A DNA stretch of 64,000 nt from contig JARFIW010001469.1 of the NCBI GenBank assembly GCA_036346225.1, positions 7,410,001 through 7,474,000 of the forward strand. Reading direction: 5' to 3'. The notes under the pieces were generated by a model, which saw only the letters and a program-made list of their open reading frames with translations, was not told where the DNA came from and made no database searches. The stretch is from Platerodrilus igneus (Eukaryota > Arthropoda > Insecta > Coleoptera > Lycidae). The position numbers and the translations under genes were made by a program. Shown here in pieces: positions 55,343-64,000 of the stretch; position 1 is the first letter of the stretch, and each line of letters starts with the position of its first letter.

Positions 55343-57102
55343 CTACGAAAAAAATACGTTACAACTTTTGCACAGATAGGTTACTTTAAATATGAAAGGA
55401 GAACTTGTGAAATTCAAAATTTTAGCAATATAATGAACAAAATTTTCTTGTTTTCCTTCTACTTTTAACTTTACTAGAAGATATTCTCCTGGCGCATATT
55501 TTCTGTTTTTTACATTAATTTCAGGCAAAACCTCCTCTTCATCACTAACAAAATCTACATCTGAGCTGCTATCTTTGCAAATGTCTTTTTCGTTCAAATT
55601 TTCATCCTCTGATGAAGAACTCTCCATAACTTTCGTTTCTTCTTTTGATCCTGAGGTTACTATTTTTGTAGTGCGTTTTTGGTTTTCAATTTTCTTTTTT
55701 CTATTCCTGGCTGCTTGTTGTACCTCAATTTCATTTTTTCGGGCGTTTCGGTAATCACTCTAGTTCTTCCGGGCTTTCACCCACTATTTTTCTTAATGCG
55801 CGGTGCTGCTTTGGGAAACGGTAAAATTTTTTCTAGACTGATAATGTCAGAAACAGCTGAAGTGCCTGTCATTATTTGGAAGTTTTTACCTGGCTTAGGA
55901 GCGATATCTTCTACATCGTTTCGTTGCATATTGGGTTGCAAAACTACATCGTTTGAGGAAGTTGGTAAATCACGATCAGTCACATAAGCCCCCAACAAGT
56001 CGTCATTTGTAAATGTATGTTCATTGAAGGGGTAGATGCCCGTCTGACTAAAACCGCTAACTATGTTTGAAGACGTAAATGCCTTTGCCATTGCGTCTTT
56101 TGAAAGTTTTGGTGTGTCATATGTTTGGATGGGTTTACCTGGTTGCCTCAGCATAAGGCTTTCTGCAGCTGAATTGAAATAGGTTTTGAATGGACCATAA
56201 ACGGAAATGTCAAGCGGTTGCAGTTTATGACTGATGTGAGGCGGCAATGTAAGTAAAATTACATTACTTTCACGTGCTAAATTTATTACGTCGATCTGGA
56301 TGTGACTGTCATGGTTGTCGAAAATTATTAATACATGCCTATTTTTGGATGGTTTTAGAAAGTGCTTAAAAAAAGTTATGAAGTTTTCTCCAGTCATCCA
56401 TCCACTTGGATGAGCCGCTTGCAGCCTATTGGTCCACCTGTAAAACAAAGTAGGGGAATAAGTTGAAATCAATTTAAAATAGGCGGTTATTTATTTTATC
56501 CTTTATCATAGTAGCTCGGAAATTCACTCTTAGAAATATGGAAAATGGTGGGATGGGCTTTCCAATGGCTTGTATGCTACAGAAAACAGTTACAAAAGTA
56601 TCATGTTCTGCGGACGTCATTTGACCAACTTGTTTACACCCTTTTTGAGTTAAAACTTTCTTTGGTTTATGAACTGTTGTCAAGCTCGTTTCGTCAATGT
56701 TCCATATGTCTTCTGGACTAATCTTTTTATTTTCTAATATAGCTTTTAAATTTTTGTAGAACTGATGACATTATTTTTATTGAAACTAGTAGACCTGTTT
56801 AAACTAGTAGCCTCAGGTTTTCTCAAGGATATATTAGAATTTCTGGTACAAAATCCACGCAACCAGTCTTTTGTGCACTCCCCCTTTATGCCATGCTTTT
56901 GATATTCAATTTTGTTGCATTTTGCAAAGTTGTATGCCAATTTTAGAGCTGTCTTTTTGTTTAATCCATAGTGAAGTTTTGATGCCAAAATGTAATAGTC
57001 TGCTGACATAGTTTTTTGGGTATTATCTTCACGGGCTCTTGGTCTTATCCTTTTACCACTTTTAACCTCAATTATGGCATTATCTATAAGGTTTTGATGC
57101 AA
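55343..57102 (-). pseudogene. Pogo/Tigger-like DDE transposase, decayed
   Basis: The minus strand reads from 57102: an N-terminal DNA-binding region ('LNKKTALKLAYNFAKCNKI', 'DWLRGFCTRNSNISLRKPEA'). A frameshift near 56757 follows, then 'WNIDETSLTTVHKPKKV' (first catalytic Asp), 'QMTSAEHDTFVTVFCSI', a break at 56474-56412, 'GWMTGENFITFFKHFL', 'LIIFDNHDSHIQIDV' (second Asp) and 'LPPHISHKLQPLDISVYGPF' (third Asp). An acidic C-terminal tail follows, with frame breaks near 55770. The order matches pogo/Tigger-type transposases (DDE_1). A 'ttgttttacag' acceptor near 56413 may mark a relic intron. Confidence 0.9.
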
Positions 57103-57444
57103 AACCTCACGATTTCCCTTTTTTACTTATTTATGCGGCATATTGGATTAACTGAAACAAGTAAATAGAAGTGTTACAACCACACATTATAAGTTGGTGG
57201 GTGGTTTGGGTCGTTCCAAAGTTCCCTATACCAAACGGTTCAAACCTCCCTACACGACAGGGGTGTTAAAAAAATTTGATTGCAAAAATTGGAGGTTAGA
57301 ATTAAGAAAACACTGTAGCACCAAAAAACAACTACTATATAGGCCTATCTTACAAAAATTTATCCTTGAAAACTTTATTTATAATAACTTTATTAAGGAA
57401 AGCATGTAAAATACAAAAATTTCAAAAACACATGTAAACATTCG
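57103..57444. other. Possible 5' end of pogo-like element, then short spacer
   Basis: Contains 'ttcaaacctccctacacgac' and 'gggtggtttgggtcg', inverted relatives of the boxes at 52905-53140. The last 5 bp (ATTCG, 57440-57444) are the probable target duplication of the next BEL/Pao insertion; the other side lies beyond the window. Confidence 0.45.
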
Positions 57445-57847
57445 TGGATTGATGGGGTGTTAATGAGGTGATATAGATATGCTAATTATAGGGAAGGACC
57501 TATTGCTTTTTGTAGCAATACCGATTGGCGGTGGAGCGGTTATGTAATAACTAAAAACAACTACAACAACTACTTAAGGAAGGGTATAAATACCTTAAAG
57601 CCTGTGCCGCTGTGGGCAATAAAGTTCACACAAAAAAGCTTCGCGGACCACCAAGCACGCACGTTTTGGGTGTCGGTGTCGCTTTCAAAAGCTCTCACAC
57701 AACCGTCTTCTGCAAGGGTTCGAATGCAACTGTGTTCTTCAACGCACTTCCACTGTCGGTATATAATGTTTCACTAAAAACTATAGGATACCCGCACTAA
57801 GTATTTATTATCACCAATTCCAGTAAATGTTCGATGATGACGTAACA
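57445..57847 (-). repeat. 3' LTR of BEL/Pao copy 2
   Basis: 403 bp, 'tgttacgtcatcatcg' to 'cca' on the minus strand. It matches the copy 1 LTR with many more differences than the two copy 1 LTRs show between themselves, for example around 57640-57700. Confidence 0.93.
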
Positions 57848-58087
57848 TACCGCCCACCAAATTCATAGAATTTTGAAAAGGAGGGAAGTAGGTTGGGTGA
57901 AGGGAATCACATGGGATTTGACCTTGCTAGAAAAACAGGTAACGAAAGATAGGGTGGTACACTACAGCGAGCGATATTACCAACTATACAAGAAATAAAA
58001 ATATATATGTAAATAAGCAAATATGTAAAAATAATATACTACTATACATGTAAGAAATGTGTATATACATCTAAACATAAAATAAAA
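57848..58087 (-). other. BEL/Pao copy 2 3' untranslated region
   Basis: Matches 34889-35151 of copy 1, including the 'ggtgggcggta' tract next to the LTR. Confidence 0.75.
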
Positions 58088-61000
58088 TTAAAATACCGGT
58101 AGCGGCGCTAGTTTGACCAAAGGTCGTTTTAATGTGCCATGTGCAGTTTTGACTTCAGCGACACGTATAATACCGTCCGCACCGGGAAAAGTATTAATAA
58201 TACGACCAAACTTCCATTGAAGTGGAGAAAGCTGGTCGTCCTTGACGAGGACAATAGTGTCTTTTTCAACTTGTCGGACACCTACCTTAGAGTGCCATTT
58301 AACCTTTTGATTCAGAGTATGTAAGTACTCATGGCTCCAGCGAGCCCAAAAATCTTGGTGGAGTTTTTGCAGGAGTTTCCACCTGCCTTTTAATGGTAAA
58401 ACGTTGGTTGAATGGTCCTCATCTGGTGGTGCAGAAAGAGGCTCCATGGTTAGGAAATGACCTGGTGTTAGGCAACGCAAGTCATTTGGATCCGAACTCA
58501 AAGCGCAGAGTGGCCTTGAATTTAGAACAGATTCAATTTGTGTAAGAACTGTGTAAAGTTCCTCAAAGGTAAGTTTTTGTTTGCCGATTACGCGAGCTAG
58601 GTGTGTCTTTACCGACTTAACACCGCTTTCCCACAAGCCACCGAAGTGAGGGGCGCTAGGTGGATTAAACGACCACTTTATCTTTTCTGAGGTTACTGCA
58701 CTATGCAGATAACTCATAAGCTGACGATAGGCGCCTACAAAATTAGTACCGCAATCACTAAATATTTGAGAACAGCGTCCTCGCCGTGCTATAAATCGTC
58801 GCAAAGCGGTAAGAAACGCGTCTGCCGACAAATCCGAAACAAGTTCAATATGTGCTGCCTTAGTGGCAAAACAAACAAAAATACAAATATAGGCCTTAAG
58901 AGTTTTAGAGCCTCGCAGGTGGTTAGCCTTTATTAAAAGAGGGCCAGCAAAATCAACACCAACAATACTGAACGGTTTGATTTGGGTAATACGTGCTGCC
59001 GGCAGGTCTCCCATAGGAGGAGTTACCAGGACCGGTTTGGTACGAAAACATCTATGACATGATGATAAATAACTTCGGATTGAATTTTTAATGGAAAGGA
59101 TCCAGAAATTCTGTTGGATAAGATACGCTGTGGTATTAACACCGGGATGGTAATACCTTTCATGAGTTGACCGAATGATAAGTTCGGTTAATCGGTGCCG
59201 CTGAGGCAATAACGCAGAAAACTTTTCGAAATAGGAAAGCGAAGAATGTGTCAAGCGCCCACCTACTCTTAAGATATTTTGTGGATCAACAAATGGAGAA
59301 AGTTTTCGCAAGCTTTTAGGTAATTTACGGTTTGCCTTGATCGAAGCTATTTCCTTTGAAAATGTAACATTTTGTACATGCGGAACGATTATCATGAGAG
59401 CATTGTGTAATTCAATGTCAGTTAAGGGACCCGTATGACGTTGAGCCATGGGTTTAGAAAATCTATAAATGTAAGCCACGATGCCTTGGATTTTATATAA
59501 CGATGAAAAGCGGCTTAGTAAAATGTCAATGACGTGTGGATCTGTTTGAGCGACAAATGTTAGGATCTTCTTTTCCGTAGTTACATCAGCAATTGAGGTT
59601 GACAATGTTGGTTGAGGCGGCCACGAGTCACTAGGGTAGTGAAGCCATTCAGGCCCCGCCCACCATAGCGAACATGAAATAACCGCGCTTGGCATTAATC
59701 CCCGAGATGCAGGATCAGCCGGATTATGCGAAGATCTAATATAAAACCATCGGCTAGGTGCAATGCTTTCTTGAATGTGGCTAACACGGTTTGCCACAAA
59801 AGTTTTCCAACGAAAAGGTGGAGAACGTATCCAAGTGAGAGCGACCGTAGAATCACTCCACGCTGAAACATCGGAGATTTCAATCAAGCCTTGATAAGAC
59901 CGAATGGTAAAAGGAAGTAAATCGGTTAATAAAACGGCGGCACATAATTCCAAACGTGGAATTGAAATGCGCTTAATTGGAGCTACTTTTGTTTTAGCGG
60001 TTACAAATTGTACAGTTATTTCTCCGGTAGTTTGATTTATGAACTGAAAATACACTACCGCTGCATACACTACCTCGCTAGCATCGCAAAACCCATGCAA
60101 ATGACAAGTAAAAGGATCCGAAGGGGGTAAACAACGTGGTGACTTTAATGACGATAATAACGGCAACTCTTCTTGATACTGCTGCCATTGAGACGAAATG
60201 TCTGCTGGTGGGATGTCATCCCAATTCAAACCTAACATCCACAGATGCTGGATTAGGCGTTTTGCAAAAAGTGTTAGTGGGGCTAAAAACCCTAATGGAT
60301 CATATATTCTGGCAACTTGCGAAAGTATGTTGCGCTTTGTACATATTGGGTAGAATGGTTTAACCCGAAATGAGAAAATATCTTCTGTAGGTGACCATTG
60401 AAGACCTAATATTTTTATTGATTCGTCAGTATCGAAATCGAGAGAAGTATATTGGCAAAAATCTGACGGAATGCCTTCCAAAATAGAAACTGGATTAGAA
60501 CTCCATTTTCGAAGTTCAAAACCAGCCAAATGTAAAAGTCGGATAAGTTGATCTTTAATTTCGCGGGCCGATTGTATAGAATCTCCACCGGCGACGAAAT
60601 CATCAATATATAGATTTGACCGTATAGCCTCAGCGGCTAACGGAAACCTTTTGCCTTCGTCAATGGCTAATTGCTGAAGAGTTTTTAATGCTAGATAAGG
60701 CGATGACTTAATACCATAGGTCACTGTATTAAGCTGATAAGTCTGAATGGGTTCTTCTGCGGAGAACCGCCAAACAATTAACTGAAACTTTCGATGTTCT
60801 TCGGTAACCAAAATTTGTCGATACATTTGGCGAACATCACAAGTAAAAACGAAACGATGAGTACGAAATTTCAGTAAGATTGACGAAATGTCGTTTTGGA
60901 GACTAGGTCCAGCCAATTGAGTGTCGTTAAGTGACACGTTGTTTTTAGCCTTTGCAGAGGCGTCAAAAACCACACGAATTTTAGAAGTATGACCTTCCTC

Positions 61001-61636
61001 TTTAAACACAGGGTGATGGGGTAAAAAATAATTATCGTTCCCAACGGGCGGAGAATCGAGTAATGCCATATGACCCGCATCAAGATAGTCCTGCATGAAA
61101 TTGTTGTATTGGGCGCGTAGCTCCGGTTGAGCATGCAATTTGCGCTCCAACGAAAATAGTCTTTTTAGCCATCTCAAAGCAATTATCAAAACGGGCAAAG
61201 TATCGTTGAACGGTAACGCAACAATAAAACGACCGCTAGGGTCACGAGAAAACGTGTTTTCAAAATCAAATCTGCCTTTTCTTCTTCTGGAGAAGTATAA
61301 GGCTTGGATGGTAACTCTTCTATCTCCCAAAACCGCCTTAGGGTCTGGTCGATAGGATCTTCTACAGAAGTAAAAATGCTTGGACAGTATCAGACTGCAA
61401 GGTTTTTGTGGGACCAATAATAGTCCAACCAAAATTGTATTTATGGCGGCAGGCTGAAGAAATTTGCCATGTATAACACCGCCATTGATGATGAACGGAT
61501 AAACATCTGCTCCAAGGAGCATGTCAATAGTTCCTGGAGAGTTCCAGGTCGGGTCTGCAAAGTGCAGGCCGCATAAGTGTTCCCAATTATTAGGAACTTC
61601 AACGCTAGGTAATTTGCCAGATATTGACGAAAGCAC
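58088..61636 (-). CDS. BEL/Pao copy 2 pol: RT, RNase H, integrase (1,182 codons open)
   Basis: One frame, open for 1,182 codons, encodes the end of the protease region, then the reverse transcriptase with 'FTCDVRQMYRQI' and the catalytic 'YIDDFVAGG' (about residue 342). RNase H follows ('HGFCDASEV', about 512; 'WSDSTVALTWIRS'), then the integrase zinc domain ('HERYYHPG' ... 'CHRC', about 823-860). The integrase core has Asp in 'VDFAGP' (about 894), Asp in 'FSDCGTNF' (about 958) and Glu in 'WESGVKS' (about 1000). The DUF5641-like end closes with 'KLAPLPVF'. About residues 70-130 are read out of frame because of two short-run base losses. The true start lies upstream as part of a Gag-Pol polyprotein; the ATG given is only the first in this frame. 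Confidence 0.93.
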   Translation of the reverse strand: MLSSISGKLPSVEVPNNWEHLCGLHFADPTWNSPGTIDMLLGADVYPFIINGGVIHGKFLQPAAINTILVGLLLVPQKPCSLILSKHFYFCRRSYRPDPKAVLGDRRVTIQALYFSRRRKGRFDFENTFSRDPSGRFIVALPFNDTLPVLIIALRWLKRLFSLERKLHAQPELRAQYNNFMQDYLDAGHMALLDSPPVGNDNYFLPHHPVFKEEGHTSKIRVVFDASAKAKNNVSLNDTQLAGPSLQNDISSILLKFRTHRFVFTCDVRQMYRQILVTEEHRKFQLIVWRFSAEEPIQTYQLNTVTYGIKSSPYLALKTLQQLAIDEGKRFPLAAEAIRSNLYIDDFVAGGDSIQSAREIKDQLIRLLHLAGFELRKWSSNPVSILEGIPSDFCQYTSLDFDTDESIKILGLQWSPTEDIFSFRVKPFYPICTKRNILSQVARIYDPLGFLAPLTLFAKRLIQHLWMLGLNWDDIPPADISSQWQQYQEELPLLSSLKSPRCLPPSDPFTCHLHGFCDASEVVYAAVVYFQFINQTTGEITVQFVTAKTKVAPIKRISIPRLELCAAVLLTDLLPFTIRSYQGLIEISDVSAWSDSTVALTWIRSPPFRWKTFVANRVSHIQESIAPSRWFYIRSSHNPADPASRGLMPSAVISCSLWWAGPEWLHYPSDSWPPQPTLSTSIADVTTEKKILTFVAQTDPHVIDILLSRFSSLYKIQGIVAYIYRFSKPMAQRHTGPLTDIELHNALMIIVPHVQNVTFSKEIASIKANRKLPKSLRKLSPFVDPQNILRVGGRLTHSSLSYFEKFSALLPQRHRLTELIIRSTHERYYHPGVNTTAYLIQQNFWILSIKNSIRSYLSSCHRCFRTKPVLVTPPMGDLPAARITQIKPFSIVGVDFAGPLLIKANHLRGSKTLKAYICIFVCFATKAAHIELVSDLSADAFLTALRRFIARRGRCSQIFSDCGTNFVGAYRQLMSYLHSAVTSEKIKWSFNPPSAPHFGGLWESGVKSVKTHLARVIGKQKLTFEELYTVLTQIESVLNSRPLCALSSDPNDLRCLTPGHFLTMEPLSAPPDEDHSTNVLPLKGRWKLLQKLHQDFWARWSHEYLHTLNQKVKWHSKVGVRQVEKDTIVLVKDDQLSPLQWKFGRIINTFPGADGIIRVAEVKTAHGTLKRPLVKLAPLPVF

Positions 61637-61650
61637 AAAAGTTGTGACTT

Positions 61651-62028
61651 CTAGAGATTTTCAGAGTCTAACATAGAGCGAATGGTGCAGCTGACGGCAC
61701 CTCTATTGACCGCTGAAGTTGTCTGCCCAAGTCCATAAATCGGAACTTGAGAACGTATGCGTGGAAGCCAAAGTTTGCTCACGCAATCGTCTCGAATAAA
61801 GCTAGCTTGGGAGCCAGGATCTAAGAGTACCCTGATCGGTTTGTATCTACCAGAACGATCTTGAACTTCCACAACAGCAGTGGAGAGTAAGACAGTAACC
61901 CCAGGATTTAAATTCGTCTGTGAAGACAAAACATTTGCCGGAATAGGAGAGGCTGACTGCGTCCTATTGGCATTTTTATGCATGGGTGTAGCGATCGATT
62001 TAGCTGAACGGCTAGAAGCAGGTCGCGT
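61651..62028 (-). pseudogene. BEL/Pao copy 2 protease segment between two frameshifts
   Basis: The frame contains 'VLLDPGSQASFIRDD', the aspartic protease motif with Asp and the Gly that copy 1 lacks, and 'VPIYGLGQTTSAVNRG'. It is joined to gag by a one-base loss near 62029 and to pol by loss of one A near 61656. In the native element gag, protease and pol would be one continuous frame. Confidence 0.88.
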
Positions 62029-63254
62029 TCAAAATGTAGCAAGGTATGATGCGGCTTGACGCAAGTTCGACAGGAATTATAAGATTTGTATTGCATGGAC
62101 GCATGGTCTGTTCGTAAGCAATTTAAACAAAGGCGTAAGCGTTTGACAATGTCGAAACGTTCCGTCGGAGTTTTCTTTAGAAACGATTGACATCTGTAAA
62201 TTAAGTGATTGCCCTTGCAAGAAGGACAATGGTGCGAAAATGAATTCTTTGAGTCACTGGAGCTACTTGGTGTGTCCAGTGAGACTACGTTAGAAGAAAC
62301 TCTTGGTTTAAACTGAAACGCTGAGGATTTATTAGGCACTGATGTGTGAGATGTATGGACAGTCGTCGAATAAGAAACAGGTGCGGTTGAAGAAAAGGTT
62401 TCCAACGCTGCACATTGTTGAGTTAAAAAATATCTCAAATCATCGAAATTGGGTATTTGCTTCGGATCCGATTGGAGTTCGAAGCGTTTTCTAGTGAACG
62501 GATCGAGTTTTTCTAAAAGAAAATCGACTAGAATAAAGTTCCAATGTTCAGTGGGAAACTTTAAGTTAGTTAGAACAGCAAGGTTCTCTGAAAAACAATC
62601 AATAAGTGCCCTAAGTTTCTTAGGGTCTTCTGATTTTAAAGCTGGAAAGTCTTTCATAGCTTTCCAATGCAAAGTTGCCAATAAACGCGGATTGCTAAAT
62701 CTCTCACGCAAGGCGTTATATGAAATAATAAAATTATCCCCCGAAATGGGTACCGATTTAATGATTTTCAAAGACTCCCCGCTACAGCAACTGATAAGAT
62801 AATTTAATTTTTCGATATTGGACAGCGACGCGTTATTATAGACCAGACTGTCAAATAAATCGATAAAAGACGAAAATTCCGTTACCTCATTATTAACATT
62901 TGGGAGCTTTAACGGTACCAATTTTGATCCCGAGCTGCTTGGAGCATTTTCAATGATTTGTGGTGCTTTCATTTCTTGCATCGTTTCGAGATGCAGTAGT
63001 ATGCAATAATAAGCGGAATCTACTTCCTTCCGTAAAGCGTTGTAATTTAATGATTCTACATCGTTACATGAAGCTAAGACATCAATTAAAATTTTATTGA
63101 AATTTCGGTAAAGGTCATTTACTCCCCTTGTTTGAATAAGGAACAACGTTTTTAAAGTTGGGTCACTTTGTATAGCGTTGCCCAGTTCCAACATCTCTAT
63201 AATCCGTATTTTCAGTAATTCTAACTCGGCTACCTGTATTTTCTTCGGAGCCAT
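61908..63254 (-). CDS. BEL/Pao copy 2 gag (448 codons; last 40 out of frame)
   Basis: ATG at 63254 starts 'MAPKKIQVAELELLKIRIIE', a helical N-terminus, followed by 'TRGVNDLYRNFNKI' and the capsid-like region of BEL/Pao elements (DUF1759; 'SFIDLFDSLVYNNASL', 'YNALRERFSNPRLLATLHW'). A Ser/Thr-rich linker leads to the zinc knuckles near residues 325-400. In the second knuckle ('CLNCLRTDHASMQY') the last Cys of copy 1 is Tyr, which should damage that finger. After 'HTLLHFE' (about residue 408) a base loss shifts the frame, so the terminal 40 residues are spurious. Its product would assemble cytoplasmic particles. Confidence 0.92.
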   Translation of the reverse strand: MAPKKIQVAELELLKIRIIEMLELGNAIQSDPTLKTLFLIQTRGVNDLYRNFNKILIDVLASCNDVESLNYNALRKEVDSAYYCILLHLETMQEMKAPQIIENAPSSSGSKLVPLKLPNVNNEVTEFSSFIDLFDSLVYNNASLSNIEKLNYLISCCSGESLKIIKSVPISGDNFIISYNALRERFSNPRLLATLHWKAMKDFPALKSEDPKKLRALIDCFSENLAVLTNLKFPTEHWNFILVDFLLEKLDPFTRKRFELQSDPKQIPNFDDLRYFLTQQCAALETFSSTAPVSYSTTVHTSHTSVPNKSSAFQFKPRVSSNVVSLDTPSSSSDSKNSFSHHCPSCKGNHLIYRCQSFLKKTPTERFDIVKRLRLCLNCLRTDHASMQYKSYNSCRTCVKPHHTLLHFERDLLLAVQLNRSLHPCIKMPIGRSQPLLFRQMFCLHRRI

Positions 63255-63920
63255 TCTAAAAGTTATTCTGAAAGGCCTACACTATAAAACTGCTGTAAAA
63301 CCGTAACCGGTCAGATGTGCGCTGAGAAATATTAAAATATTATGGGTTGTTGTTCAAGGCACGACAAATGTCAAATAGCGTATAAACCAATAAATCACGT
63401 TTTATGACTATTAGCCTGCAATGTGGTCTTTAATGCCAGACGTCGAAAACCTAACGGTTTGTCAAACAAAGCGTTTAGATAAGATGTACCGTTTACAACC
63501 CGGGCGGCTTTTACCATCAAAAGATCACAGGAACATGCGGCTTAACGTGTTTGCAAGAAGCGTTCAGCTTTACAACATTATTACCCTGCAAATGTATTAA
63601 ATATTTTACGTTGTAAACCGCCTGAAAGTTGTATGTGAAAACTAAAAACGCGCAATGGCTTTTAGTGCAAATTAACAAATTTTATATTAAGGATTTGTTT
63701 GTAATTAAACGCTGGTTTAATTACGGCGAAATCACTTAATTTAGTCTAACGAGAGTATGTAGCTAATATAGTACATATTTTAACCCGCTAAATATGGGCT
63801 TTGAACACAAATTTAAAGCTAAAATAATTAATTCAAAAACGCTCGCTGATGTGCAAAATGATATTTAATTTAGGACATGCGTATACCATAAAACTGGTGA
63901 ATTCGGATCGTTTGGACCAA
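63255..63920 (-). other. BEL/Pao copy 2 leader (5' untranslated region)
   Basis: Matches 29897-30562 of copy 1. The primer-binding site is next to the LTR: on the minus strand TGGTCCAAACGATCCGAATT directly follows the LTR end 'atccat'. I could not assign the tRNA. Confidence 0.75.
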
Positions 63921-64000
63921 TGGATTGATGGGGTGTTAATGAGGTGATATAGATATGCTAATTATAGGGAAGGACCTATTGCTTTTTGTAGCAATACCGA
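63921..64000 (-). repeat. 5' LTR of BEL/Pao copy 2, cut by window end
   Basis: The 80 visible bases match the same end of the LTR at 57445-57524 almost exactly. Confidence 0.93.

Larger units (their letters stand above)
57445..64000 (-). mobile_element. BEL/Pao LTR retrotransposon, copy 2 (runs off the window)
   Basis: Same family as 29489-35559 but on the minus strand. The 3' LTR is 57445-57847; coding sequence lies at 58088-63254; a leader follows; the 5' LTR begins at 63921 and is cut by the window end. All pol domains, including the full integrase core, are present. The main defects are a few single-base frameshifts, mostly lost bases in A or T runs. It is much closer to intact than copy 1. 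Confidence 0.95.

Noticed and set aside
55679..55987. 102-codon plus-strand frame
   Set aside because: Antisense shadow of the pogo-like transposase C-terminal region.
1..64000. CRISPR arrays, bacterial operons, prophage or plasmid features
   Set aside because: No regularly spaced repeats with unique spacers and no bacterial gene; all coding matches are eukaryotic transposable elements.

Overview
This window looks like transposon-rich nuclear DNA from an arthropod, most likely an insect. It is strongly AT-rich, full of microsatellites, and carries no recognisable host gene, operon or bacterial feature. Every confidently identified coding stretch belongs to a transposable element (TE). The element mix (BEL/Pao, RTE-type LINE, Penelope-like element, DD41D mariner, hAT, pogo-like, tRNA-derived SINE) fits an insect; I cannot name the species.

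Layout. 1-5.7 kb: satellites, LTR-like dispersed repeats and a decayed RTE-type LINE on the minus strand. 5.8-8.0 kb: a complete but inactive mariner (2,179 bp, 464-bp inverted termini, TA target site). 8.0-9.4 kb: 3' part of a Penelope-like element with a GIY-YIG endonuclease and a degenerate hammerhead-ribozyme motif, then SINE and LINE fragments. 12.3-17.1 kb: a possible LTR-element primer-binding site, a second mariner-type transposase, an unclassified 2.2-kb TIR element (TA site) inserted into a zinc-knuckle Gag-like remnant, and a complete tRNA-SINE with a 14-bp target duplication. 17-29.4 kb: mostly non-coding, with dispersed and tandem repeats and one possible first exon. 29.5-35.6 kb: a complete BEL/Pao insertion (408-bp LTRs, CATCC duplication) with stops, frameshifts and an integrase deletion. 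36 kb: an internally deleted LINE-derived retroposon with an 11-bp duplication. 39.9-42.1 kb: a hAT element with an 8-bp duplication. 42.3-49.0 kb: an older BEL/Pao copy of another family, split by a 1.93-kb solo-LTR-like insertion. 55.3-57.1 kb: a pogo-like transposase remnant. 57.4 kb to the end: a second copy of the first BEL/Pao family, inverted relative to copy 1, with all pol domains present; it runs off the window.

The elements form a layered record of insertions and do not work together as a system. Best leads for novelty are the unclassified 2.2-kb TIR element with its unknown minus-strand ORFs, two dispersed copies of a module that joins an ATG to a splice donor, and the Penelope hammerhead. 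Boundaries backed by target-site duplications are precise; dispersed-repeat edges were judged by eye and are approximate.
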